From: Chthoniobacter flavus Ellin428
Lineage (GTDB): Bacteria > Verrucomicrobiota > Verrucomicrobiia > Chthoniobacterales > Chthoniobacteraceae
DNA length: 49,574 nt
Reading direction: 5' to 3'
NCBI RefSeq assembly: GCF_000173075.1
Contig: NZ_ABVL01000037.1
Coordinates: forward strand, 1-49,574
Both the position numbers and the translations under genes were made by a program. The notes beneath the pieces are model-generated. The model ran no database searches. It was not told the origin of the DNA and saw only the letters and a program-made list of their open reading frames with translations. Below are positions 42,505-49,574 of the stretch, one piece after another (within the stretch, counting starts at the first letter, position 1; every line of letters begins with the position of its first letter).

Positions 42505-43445
42505 ACCATCTCCGTGCCATTTCCATTCCGACGCTCGATCTGACCATTCGTTGTGGGCTGGATTTCGTCTACGAGACGCCAGAGCCGACGCCGGTGACGT
42601 TTGTCATTCAGCCGCGCGACAGCGCGTGGCAGCGCATCGAGGCGGAGGAAATGCACCTCGGTCTCGATCGGGAAGTGGAGCAGGGGGAGGATGCGCATGG
42701 GAATATCGTTCACCGCATGATCCTGCCGGCGGGCCGGACGCAGGTGCGGCACGATGCCCTCGTGGCCGTCCCTTCGGTGCGGGAGGATTTCGGTAGAATC
42801 GACGACCCGGTACCGGTGGGGGAATTGTCGCCTGATCTACTCCGCTACACGCTTCCCAGCCGCTACTGCGATTCGGATCGGCTCATGGATTTCGCTTTCG
42901 AGAAGTTCGGCGCGGTGCCCCATGGGTTGCAGCGCGTGCAGGCGATCTGCGATTGGGTGCACACCCATATCGAATACCGCTTTGGCTCCGGCAGCCCTCA
43001 CACCGCGGCCAGCGAGATCATCGCCCAAGGCTTCGGCGTGTGCCGGGACTTCGCGCACTGCGCGGTAGCCCTCAGCCGTTGCTTCAATATCCCGACCCGA
43101 TATGTTACCGGTTATGTGCCCGACGTGGCTTTCCAGGATCCCGGCACGCCGATGGATTTTCACGCTTACATGGAGGTCTATGTCGGTCATCGCTGGCATA
43201 CCTTCGACGCGCGTTTCAATGTGCCGCGAGTCGGCCGGATCAAGATCGCCTGTGGATTGGACGCCGTGGATGGCGCCTTCGCGACCGTTTACGGCGCGGC
43301 GAATCTCGCGTCATTCCTCGTGTGGGCGTATCAAGTCGATCCGGCCGAGGTGAAAGTCGGCGACCCGATCGATATGTCGAAGCGACTCGATGGGACCGAA
43401 GTGCTGCGATTTCCTGCGACAGTGGAGAGTGAAAGTGGAAAGTGA
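42501..43445 (+). CDS. Transglutaminase-like cysteine protease family protein
   Basis: From GTG 42501, which overlaps the upstream TGA, the product has 314 residues. N-terminal beta-rich region (about 1-130), then the transglutaminase core with the catalytic triad visible: GFGVCRDFAHCAVALSRCF (Cys), PMDFHAYMEVYV (His) and WHTFDARFN (Asp). Bacterial members act as peptide or amide hydrolases more often than crosslinkers. Pairing with a C26 amidohydrolase gene suggests joint processing of gamma-glutamyl or isopeptide bonds. Not evidently secreted. Confidence 0.88.
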   Translation: MNHLRAISIPTLDLTIRCGLDFVYETPEPTPVTFVIQPRDSAWQRIEAEEMHLGLDREVEQGEDAHGNIVHRMILPAGRTQVRHDALVAVPSVREDFGRIDDPVPVGELSPDLLRYTLPSRYCDSDRLMDFAFEKFGAVPHGLQRVQAICDWVHTHIEYRFGSGSPHTAASEIIAQGFGVCRDFAHCAVALSRCFNIPTRYVTGYVPDVAFQDPGTPMDFHAYMEVYVGHRWHTFDARFNVPRVGRIKIACGLDAVDGAFATVYGAANLASFLVWAYQVDPAEVKVGDPIDMSKRLDGTEVLRFPATVESESGK

Positions 43446-43536
43446 GAGGCGCAGCGCGCCTTTTGCCGCGGACAAGTGATCGATCAGCGCCAGAATGGTG
43501 CTGCTCCTTTCCCCTTTCCATTCCTCAAAACGTCAA

Positions 43537-43568
43537 CTGCCTCTCCCAGCAAAAGCCGGGAGAGGCAG
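43537..43568. terminator. Perfect hairpin terminator between convergent genes
   Basis: CTGCCTCTCCC (43537-43547) and GGGAGAGGCAG (43558-43568) form an 11-bp stem with a 10-base A-rich loop, between the transglutaminase and His-rich genes, which converge. Confidence 0.7.
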
Positions 43569-43622
43569 TCGCAAAATCGGCAGCGATCACGACCCACGTC
43601 GGGGCTGCCACGCTGACATCAC

Positions 43623-43892
43623 TCAGCGGTTAATTTCGACTTCGTTGCTGTGATAGTGATGGTGATGCACATGGCCGCCCACGGCGATCGAGACATCATT
43701 GTCGTGATGCCAGTGATGCCAATGGCGGGGGTGCTCCACGACTACCGAGTCATTATCGTAGTAGTGGTGATGATGGTGATAGCGCCAGTCGTTGTTATGG
43801 TAGACGACCGTGGTGTCAGCCTGGGCAGGTGTGGCCACCGCAAATCCGGCTACGGCCATGGCACCCATGATAAGAATTCGAATCAATTTCAT
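43623..43892 (-). CDS. Small exported His-rich protein
   Basis: From ATG 43892 the product has 89 residues with a signal peptide (MKLIRILIMGAMAVAGFAVA...AQA). The mature part of about 65 residues has clustered histidines: WRYHHHHHYYDND, HPRHWHHWHHDND and GHVHHHHYHSNE, about 20 His in all, plus Asp and Tyr. It very likely binds transition metals (Ni, Zn or Cu) outside the cytoplasm; it may also buffer protons. No metal transporter or regulator gene is adjacent. The upstream start at 43946 would spoil the signal peptide. Confidence 0.75.
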   Translation of the reverse strand: MKLIRILIMGAMAVAGFAVATPAQADTTVVYHNNDWRYHHHHHYYDNDSVVVEHPRHWHHWHHDNDVSIAVGGHVHHHHYHSNEVEINR

Positions 43893-44169
43893 GTTACTTA
43901 TTGGTTGTTTCGTGATTGCGGTGAGAATGGAAAAGCCCGCCCGCAATTTGAAAACAGGATCGCAAAGCGCGCGGTAGGTGCGTCCCTCGCCTGAACATTC
44001 CGGACGCTCGCGGAAGCAGGCGTCATCTTATCGAATTTGCGGCCCCGATTTTGCGCTCAGTGCACACCCTGAGACCGAGGTTCGTTGGTATCACGAAGCA
44101 CGCGTAGCCGTTGAAACAACCGGCGCAAAAACCAAGATAAAATCCAAAATCAAACCCTCATCTACGATC

Positions 44170-44502
44170 ATGAAAAAAGCACTGATTCCGTTCCTCTGCA
44201 CGATCCTCGCCTCTGCGGCCATTGCGGCCGATGTGGAAAAGACGACGACGACCACGACCACCACCTACGGTGATGGGACCATCTCCGAATACGCCCCCGG
44301 GAAGACTTTCATCGTGAAGGAAAAGTCCGGCCCGGTTACCTATCACTACGGCAAGAAGGTGACCTACGTCACCCACGGCGGCAAGGTGCTGACCGACGAA
44401 GATGTGCGCACGCGCGTCAAGGTCGGCGTGCCGGTGCACGTGTATTACGACACGGAGGGCAATGAACGCGTGATCAGCCGCGTCGAGGTGGAAGGCGATT
44501 GA
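44170..44502 (+). CDS. Small exported protein with poly-Thr stretch
   Basis: From ATG 44170 the product has 110 residues with a signal peptide (MKKALIPFLCTILASAAIAA). After VEKTTTTTTTTYGDG the protein alternates short beta strands: SEYAPGKTFIVKEKSGPVTY, HYGKKVTYVTHGGKV and VPVHVYYDTEGNERVISRVE. This is a short OB- or SH3-like beta domain of unknown function, of a kind often seen in small secreted Verrucomicrobiota proteins. It is divergent from the His-rich gene and ends in a clear terminator. Confidence 0.7.
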   Translation: MKKALIPFLCTILASAAIAADVEKTTTTTTTTYGDGTISEYAPGKTFIVKEKSGPVTYHYGKKVTYVTHGGKVLTDEDVRTRVKVGVPVHVYYDTEGNERVISRVEVEGD

Positions 44503-44524
44503 TCGCTGCGGTTGACTGATTATT

Positions 44525-44558
44525 ACACGCCCGCTTCGCTTCGGTGGAGCGGGCGTGT
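44525..44558 (+). terminator. Rho-independent terminator
   Basis: ACACGCCCGCT (44525-44535) pairs with AGCGGGCGTGT (44548-44558), followed by TGCTTTTCT. It ends the transcript of the poly-Thr protein gene. Confidence 0.8.
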
Positions 44559-44679
44559 TGCTTTTCTGAATAGATATTCAGCTGAATATTTATTCAGGAC
44601 CGAACGAGTGTCATGTTATGCACGGAAGTTAACATCCGAAGTGTCGAGCCATCGCGATTCCAAGTAGAAACCAATTGTT

Positions 44680-44868
44680 ATGCGAACCGCTATCATTTCC
44701 CCATTATTGATCGTCAGTATCATGGCTCTGAGCGGATGCGATGTCCGTGTGAAATCCGATGCCCCACCGACGGTGGAAAAGAAGGATACGACGATCGTCA
44801 ATCCGGCCCCGGAAAAGAAGGTCGAGAAAGATACGACGATCGTGAATCCGCCGCCCGAGAAAAAATGA
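44680..44868 (+). CDS. Small repeat lipoprotein
   Basis: The product has 62 residues. Signal peptide with lipobox ALSGC (Cys at about 20). The mature part of about 42 residues consists of repeats: VEKKDTTIVNPAPEKK and VEKDTTIVNPPPEKK, i.e. a charged, Pro-containing tail that would stand off the membrane. No family recognised. It is preceded by non-coding sequence containing the AT-rich phrase ATTCAGCTGAATATTTATTC. Confidence 0.65.
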   Translation: MRTAIISPLLIVSIMALSGCDVRVKSDAPPTVEKKDTTIVNPAPEKKVEKDTTIVNPPPEKK

Positions 44869-44885
44869 GGAGCAATTCGCCTTTG

Positions 44886-45485
44886 CTAGGGAACGAAGGC
44901 GAAGTAAGCGACGACGCAGCTGACTATGCAGAAGGCCAGGGCGGCGAGCCCGAGCGGACGCCATTTCGGGACCATGCACCACAGCAGCAGGCCGGTTGCA
45001 CACGTGATCAGCAGCAAGACGGCGGTGGCATCGATGATGAAACGCCAGACGGGGCCGGCGTCGGTCCCACGATGAAGGTCGACAAAGCGTCCGGCAAATC
45101 CGTAAGACTCGAGCGAGATTTCCGCATGTCCATCGGCGCGCTGAATGGTCGCGTCGGTATGGCGGCCGGGAGACTTGAAGGAGAGGGTCAGTTGGGCGTC
45201 CTCGATCTCAAACGAATCGAGAGCACCCGTCGCGGAGAAATCCTTCCGTAGTTTTTCGACAATCGCCAGTTTGTCCGGGTTCTGGGCCATGGCTTCGGGG
45301 ACGATGCCTTCCTTTTTCACGATGTGGGGCGCGGCGAATCCAAACCACTCTTCGTGATTGAGCATGATGCCTGTGACCGAGAAGAAGATCACCGCCAGGA
45401 GGCCCAGCATGGAGATGTAGATGTGAATGGTGCGCGACCACTTTTTGAAAAGCAGCCGGCGGTGGTGACTGGCATCCGTACTCAT
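44886..45485 (-). CDS. PepSY-associated membrane protein
   Basis: The product has 199 residues. N-terminal TM at about 20-43 (IHIYISMLGLLAVIFFSVTG) with the family phrase GIMLNHEEWFGF; then a periplasmic PepSY-like domain (EKLRKDFSATGALDSFEIED, then GHAEISLESYGFAGRFVDLH), and two further TM segments near the C-terminus. Relatives are redox-linked membrane proteins, often with flavin or heme partners, or part of iron reductase systems. Its ATG overlaps the stop of the ApbE gene (ATGA), so they are translationally coupled. Confidence 0.82.
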   Translation of the reverse strand: MSTDASHHRRLLFKKWSRTIHIYISMLGLLAVIFFSVTGIMLNHEEWFGFAAPHIVKKEGIVPEAMAQNPDKLAIVEKLRKDFSATGALDSFEIEDAQLTLSFKSPGRHTDATIQRADGHAEISLESYGFAGRFVDLHRGTDAGPVWRFIIDATAVLLLITCATGLLLWCMVPKWRPLGLAALAFCIVSCVVAYFAFVP

Positions 45486-47026
45486 TGAGGGGGACCGAAG
45501 CTCAGCGTCGTCTGGCCGAATTCCGTCGTCCCCGCAATGACCGCTTGGGCGGGGAGGCGATTACAATCGATTTTCGCGCTGCCAATCGTGTGGGAGCCAT
45601 GCTGGCGGTTTACTTCGAGAAATACGGTGTAAGTGCCAGTGGGCAGTGGTTTGCCCTGGTCGTCGAGACCGTCCCAAGCGATGCGATGCTGGCCGGCTGG
45701 GCGGGTGGCTCGGGTTACCGTCGCGGCCCATTGTGGATCCTGCTGAGCGAGCTTCCACCATTCCGGAAGATCGGGAAGATATTTGGGAGCGTTGCCCCAG
45801 ACCGCGACCGTGCGCACCCGTTTGCCATCGGCGTTTTCCACCCACACGGCCACATAGGGGCGGCGGATTTGCCGCGCATTTCCCGTCGGCGTTTTCAATA
45901 AAATGGAGATGGAGACTTGATAGTTGGCCGGCCATAGACCCGGCTGACCGGCTATCGGGGCCGCGGGAGGCGGGGTTTTCGCCGAGGGGATCTCGTAGGT
46001 GGCGAAGCGCGGGCTGCGGAGCTGTCGGCCATCCGCGGTGACGATCAGGCAATCCGCATCCTGGATTTGTCGCACCAGTTCCAATCCTTCCTCGGGCTTC
46101 AGGACACAGAGTGTCGTGGCGAGCGCATTGGCGTTGGCGCTGTTGCCCGCGATGACGGTGGCGCTGGCCACGCCTTCGGCCGGGAGGCCGGTGCGGGGAT
46201 CGAGTATGTGGGAGTAGTGTTTGCCCCCAAAGGTATAGCCGCGCTCGTAAGCCGCACTTGTCGAAATGGCGCGATCGGTCAATTTCAACTGGGTGAGCGG
46301 TGGTGCGTTGTCCTCGCTGTGGGCTGGATTGGCGACGTTGATCATCCATGGCATTCCGGGCGCGGACGCGCCGCTGGCGAAAATGTCTCCGCCCACGTTG
46401 AGCAGGATGCCGGGAACGCCCGGCACCTTGGTCCGCCCGGCTACCACTGCCTTGCTAATGATATAGCCCTTGCCGAGCGAACTGACGTCGAGTGTCCCGC
46501 TGGTCAGTCGCTGGACGGTATGCGCGGTGCGGTCGAGCTTCCAGCCAGGCAAGGCCAACGCACGCACGATCGGTATCAGCGTGGCGGCAGCGGGTGGTGC
46601 ACCGGCTTTCTCCGCAGCCTTCCAGGCGCCGATGAGTTCCCCGAGGTGGCCATTGTAAGCGCCGCGAGATTTCGCCGTCCACCAATCGTAAAATCCGAGC
46701 ACGTCGAGCAGCTCCGCCGAACATGGCACGGGGACGGTGGTTGCATTGACGCGGCTGACCTCGCTCGTCTCGTCGTAGGTGCTGAGGATTTTTCGGAGCC
46801 GCTCGATCTCATCGAGGATTGCCGTTTCCACCGCGGCCGCTTGTTGTGCGTCGGAGGCCTGCACCTGCAAATCGAGCGAGGTGCCCAGCACGCCTTCATG
46901 ATGGAACGTGAAGAGTTGCGGTGCGGCGGCGCGCACCGGCTCCAGCCATGCTACCGTCAGGAAGACGCACGCAAGTAATGAGCCAATACTACCCCAGCGA
47001 ATAAGAAGCGATCCTGGGGAAAACAT
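45482..47026 (-). CDS. apbE: FAD:protein FMN transferase (ApbE) fused to DUF2271
   Basis: From ATG 47026 the product has 514 residues. Signal peptide (WGSIGSLLACVFLTVAWLEP...VRAA), ApbE domain at about 45-340 with DVSSLGKGYIISKAV, LLNVGGDIFASG, STSAAYERGYTFGGKHYSHI and LDPRTGLPA, and a C-terminal DUF2271 domain (ISILLKTPTGNARQIRRPYV...ENADGK, then WDGLDDQGKPLPTGTYTVFL). ApbE attaches FMN to Thr/Ser of flavoproteins using FAD. In the Mg-binding stretch the usual D-A-x-(A)T is NANALATTL here; Asn replaces the canonical Asp. DUF2271 forms the flavin-modified or partner domain in similar fusions. It probably serves the PepSY protein. Confidence 0.88.
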   Translation of the reverse strand: MFSPGSLLIRWGSIGSLLACVFLTVAWLEPVRAAAPQLFTFHHEGVLGTSLDLQVQASDAQQAAAVETAILDEIERLRKILSTYDETSEVSRVNATTVPVPCSAELLDVLGFYDWWTAKSRGAYNGHLGELIGAWKAAEKAGAPPAAATLIPIVRALALPGWKLDRTAHTVQRLTSGTLDVSSLGKGYIISKAVVAGRTKVPGVPGILLNVGGDIFASGASAPGMPWMINVANPAHSEDNAPPLTQLKLTDRAISTSAAYERGYTFGGKHYSHILDPRTGLPAEGVASATVIAGNSANANALATTLCVLKPEEGLELVRQIQDADCLIVTADGRQLRSPRFATYEIPSAKTPPPAAPIAGQPGLWPANYQVSISILLKTPTGNARQIRRPYVAVWVENADGKRVRTVAVWGNAPKYLPDLPEWWKLAQQDPQWAATVTRATRPAGQHRIAWDGLDDQGKPLPTGTYTVFLEVNRQHGSHTIGSAKIDCNRLPAQAVIAGTTEFGQTTLSFGPPQ

Positions 47027-47200
47027 TCGCGTTATGGGGCCATACGTGGATGTACGTGTCAATTGCCGAACCGGGGCGATTTTCGCAAACGAGCGGCCAT
47101 CCCGTCGGTGGTTGCCAGTCGCGGTATTAGGTAGCGGAGCGGCGGAGGAGCTATTCCCTGTCGTTGACGCGTGCGGTCGGTCGGAGGTGTAATCCGGGCT

Positions 47201-47554
47201 ATGAGCAGACTCCTCCCGGCCAGGCACACGCGTCGTTTCGTAGGGCTCCTGAGCTGGTCGACATTCCTCGGCCTCGCTGCTTTCGCGGCCGGCGCGGACC
47301 CCATTGTCGGTCGCTGGAGTTGGCATAATCACGTTGTGCTCTTTATTCATGCCGACGGCACGGCCGGGCTGGGGGAGAGTGGTGGCAAAGGGAAGTGGGA
47401 ATGTGTCCGCCCCAATGAAGATCCACGGAAATACATCCTCGATTGGAACCGCGGACAGTATTACGAGACGCTTTATCTGAAAAAGCACGGCAGGAAGATT
47501 TCCGGCTACGATCAGTTCGGACATCACGTGTGGGGAGTGCGGATCGAAGACTAA
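47201..47554 (+). CDS. Small secreted lipocalin-like protein
   Basis: From ATG 47201 the product has 117 residues with an N-terminal signal (FVGLLSWSTFLGLAAFAAGA). The mature part has a W-x-W start (GRWSWHNHVVLFIHADGTAG), two beta turns with Gly, and ends GRKISGYDQFGHHVWGVRI, a pattern of short beta-barrel/lipocalin-type domains that follow their own chain reversal. Unknown function. Divergent from the ApbE gene. Confidence 0.65.
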   Translation: MSRLLPARHTRRFVGLLSWSTFLGLAAFAAGADPIVGRWSWHNHVVLFIHADGTAGLGESGGKGKWECVRPNEDPRKYILDWNRGQYYETLYLKKHGRKISGYDQFGHHVWGVRIED

Positions 47555-47576
47555 TTGAGGAACCGCTGGAGGGCGC

Positions 47577-47945
47577 ATGATTCACTATCACGTGTGGTTC
47601 AACCTGAAGGAGACGCTGGACGAAGCGAGCGCCTTGGAAGTGGTGCGCCGATTTCTGGGCGAGTTGCAGGAATTGGGGGCGGTGTCCGGTTTTCGATTGT
47701 TCCGCAATAGCGGCGCCTCGGCAAAGACCAAGCTCCCGCGATTTCATGCGCTCATCGAATTTGCGAACGACGCGCAGTTCTCGGCGGCGTTTGCTTCGCA
47801 AGCAGCCCGCGGAATCCACGCCGGGCTCCATGGACAGGTGTTGGCCTTGGTCAATCACTTCCAGGTCGAGATCTTCCGGGAAGTAGCTGGTCCAGATGCG
47901 CCCACCAGTTTGGAACTTGCGGGACTTCAAGCCTGCGAGATCTAG
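47577..47945 (+). CDS. DUF6614-like small protein
   Basis: The product has 122 residues: MIHYHVWFNLKETLDEASAL, a central helix, then LPRFHALIEFANDAQFSAAF and QVEIFREV. The dimeric ferredoxin-like alpha/beta fold is likely; the size and order fit the DUF6614 family, though I cannot verify it. No signal peptide. It starts 22 bases after the stop of the lipocalin-like gene; its function is not known. Confidence 0.6.
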   Translation: MIHYHVWFNLKETLDEASALEVVRRFLGELQELGAVSGFRLFRNSGASAKTKLPRFHALIEFANDAQFSAAFASQAARGIHAGLHGQVLALVNHFQVEIFREVAGPDAPTSLELAGLQACEI

Positions 47946-48091
47946 GCCGAATCTGCGAGGGAACACGCACGCCCGATGGTGGAGGGTATCACCGGGACTT
48001 TGGATTGGCTTAAGGCGGAGTTGGATTGGCCTGCGCTTTTTCGCGATTTTCGCTTTTCGGATTCGTGGGCTTCGGCGATGTATAAGGCCGA

Positions 48092-48877
48092 ATGCACTGC
48101 CGCTGTTCCCCTTGCGCGTCTGTCGTTTTAATCCTCGCCCTCAGCGGGTTGAGTTCAGGCTGCCATAAGGAGAAAGGCCCGTCGCCCGAGGCCCAGATCG
48201 AGCAGTTGCAAACGAGCGCCGAGCTTGATCGGACGAAGAAGAAGCTCGCCGCCACGGAAAAGGAGAAGACCGCGAAGGATGACGCAATCGTCCTCGCCAA
48301 GGAAGAGGCCGAAAAGGCGAAGAAGGATGCGGCGGAGAAGGACAAGGTGATCGCGGACAAAGACGCGAAGATCAAGGCGCTCGATGCGGAATTGACCGAG
48401 TTGAAAAAGCGCGACGTGTTCGCCTACGCGGAGGCCAGTCGCTTTCACCAACAGAATCTGAACACCTCGGCCCTCGATCGCTACCGTCAGTTCATCGTCA
48501 CCTATCCGACGAGTCCGCTCGTGGCGGATGCGAATCGGGCGATTGCGGAGTTGAACGTGACCGCACCGAAAGAAGCGCGCGCCCGGGCGGTGGCCGGCGA
48601 TCCGTATGCCGCGGAGCGTGCCGCGCTCAAGAAATTCAACGATGGCTGGGCCACGGCAGAAGATCTCGCGCCGCTCTTGAAACAGAAAACCGTGGCCGAC
48701 GTGGTCAAGCTGCTCGGGTCACCGAACAAGATTTTTCGCGATGGTAAGGAACTGGGCTATGTCGATCGCGTCGTCGATCCGGAGACCGGAGGGCGGGCAA
48801 CTCTCGTCATCGGGTTTGAAGGTGATCGTGTCGCGACGTTGCGCCTTGGGTATTTGGGCAAACCGATCCGGCCGTAG
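48092..48877 (+). CDS. Lipoprotein with coiled coil, TPR-like and BamE/SmpA-like parts
   Basis: The product has 261 residues. Lipobox LSSGC (Cys at about 24); a Lys/Glu-rich coiled coil at about 35-105; a helical segment FAYAEASRFHQQNLNTSALD, YRQFIVTYPTSPLVADANRA, like a YbgF/BamD tetratricopeptide; and a C-terminal domain KTVADVVKLLGSPNKIFRDG followed by GYVDRVVDPETGGRATLVIG, reminiscent of BamE/SmpA domains. Each part is common in outer-membrane or envelope assembly. The combination in one protein is unusual. Location: periplasmic face of a membrane. Confidence 0.65.
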   Translation: MHCRCSPCASVVLILALSGLSSGCHKEKGPSPEAQIEQLQTSAELDRTKKKLAATEKEKTAKDDAIVLAKEEAEKAKKDAAEKDKVIADKDAKIKALDAELTELKKRDVFAYAEASRFHQQNLNTSALDRYRQFIVTYPTSPLVADANRAIAELNVTAPKEARARAVAGDPYAAERAALKKFNDGWATAEDLAPLLKQKTVADVVKLLGSPNKIFRDGKELGYVDRVVDPETGGRATLVIGFEGDRVATLRLGYLGKPIRP

Positions 48878-49020
48878 GGCGGGGCCGTGCAGGTATTCGA
48901 CGGTCACAGAATGCCGATACATGGAATGCCATTCCACCAACGCGTTCGCGCGATTCCGGCCCTAACCCAAGTTCGACAGTTACGAAGTTAGTTGGGTTGA
49001 TTTTGAAGGGCTTACGTTGA

Positions 49021-49574
49021 TTAAAGGCGGTTTTTCTCCACTACATTTTCGATGATTTTCGGACGCGTGGGCAGTTTCAGGCCCAAGTGAGCCAGCAGAT
49101 CGGCGGCCAGCGGTTCGGGTTTGCTGACTAGGCGCAGCCGGGTTTCGCCGCGGTCACGGACGTTGAACAAGAGGTCCATGGAATGAATGGTGCCGAGTTC
49201 CTGCACCACTTGCCGAGCGGTGTCTCCCATGGCCTTGGCTTTGAGCCAGAGTTCCAAGGTGCGCCACATGACCAGCGCCAGGAAGCAGACCAGGATGTGG
49301 GCCTGCACCCGATCTTCTTTTTGATGAAAGACTGGGCGCAGTCCCAAGTCGCTCTTGCTGGTCCGAAAGGCGTCTTCGACTTCCGTCAGTTGGATATACC
49401 AACGCCAAAGCTTGCCGGGATCTTCTTCGGTGCAGTTGGTGCGCAGCAGATAGGCGCCATGGGCGGCTTGCGCCCATTCGGTTTTGCTCGGGTCTTCGCT
49501 GACGCGCAGTCCGACCGCGCGGCCTTTTCCCACGAGCACTTCGACTGCGAAGAGCTTTTCGGCGGCGGTATTGC
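49021..49574 (-). mobile_element. IS4/IS1634-type transposase, C-terminal part (right edge cut)
   Basis: The reading frame extends to the window edge (NTAAEKLFAVEVLVGKGRAV, then GAYLLRTNCTEEDPGKLWRW). Key features of IS1634/IS4-group DDE transposases are visible: the block Y-x-L-x-x-VEDAFRTSKSDLGLRPVFHQ, containing the catalytic Glu of DDE, followed by RVQAHILVCFLALVMWR. A GTG at 49539 is internal and not the start. The N-terminal catalytic Asp residues lie beyond the window. The terminal inverted repeat was not identified; the non-coding stretch 48878-49020 includes the phrase CCTAACCCAAGTTCGACAGT, which may be the element's end. Confidence 0.75.

Overview
The window is high-GC bacterial chromosome (or metagenome contig) with a Verrucomicrobiota flavour, probably a soil or freshwater Spartobacteria/Opitutae-type organism. 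The grounds are an ECF sigma factor paired with a zinc-ribbon Ser/Thr kinase, secreted acetylesterase and LamG/DUF1080-like sugar-active proteins, an EF-hand-bearing lipoprotein resembling Akkermansia pilus-locus proteins, many small secreted proteins, and intergenic palindromes of the kind common in Planctomycetes/Verrucomicrobia. The assignment is an inference; there is no rRNA or other phylogenetic marker beyond a class I lysyl-tRNA synthetase.

Layout. 1-637: 3' end of a group II intron (maturase C-terminus plus domains V/VI). 0.8-3.6 kb: small membrane protein and a secreted carbohydrate-active pair. 3.8-6.6 kb: the most interesting locus, a radical-SAM RiPP operon. It encodes an exported NTF2-like protein, a 96-aa precursor with five W-V-N-R cores in a poly-Gly background, a SPASM-like partner protein, and a radical SAM/SPASM maturase of the cyclophane-forming (GrrM/OscB-like) type. 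7-14 kb: methyltransferase, tRNA-Arg(CCU), lipoprotein, class I LysRS, a large inverted repeat, VOC protein, hexose-6-phosphate mutarotase. 14.1-22.3 kb: five consecutive two-component genes (hybrid kinase, receiver, hybrid kinase, PAS kinase, receiver). 22.4-26.4 kb: methyltransferase, secreted protein, FAD oxidoreductase, intradiol dioxygenase. 26.6-31.3 kb (minus strand): ammonium transporter, two P-II genes, a small membrane protein and an NhaD-like antiporter, behind a sigma-54-type promoter. 32-37.5 kb: ECF sigma factor/Ser-Thr kinase and three neighbours, four of the five proteins starting with zinc ribbons. 37.7-49 kb: citramalate synthase, M23 peptidase, undecaprenyl-diphosphatase, a third P-II, amidotransferase plus transglutaminase, His-rich and other small exported proteins, a PepSY/ApbE-DUF2271 pair, and a transposase running off the right edge.

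Sequence quality. At least seven genes are broken by single-base insertions or deletions, several in homopolymers and often with both halves intact. This looks more like residual long-read or assembly error than like decay, so genes marked pseudogene here may be intact in the organism.

How the parts fit. The RiPP operon is self-contained: maturase and precursor are adjacent, and precursor and NTF2-like protein both carry export-type N-termini, so a modified Gly-rich peptide outside the cytoplasm is expected. The amt/P-II block is a nitrogen-responsive module. The two-component block looks like one signalling unit of unknown input. The ECF/kinase block is a second, separate signalling unit.
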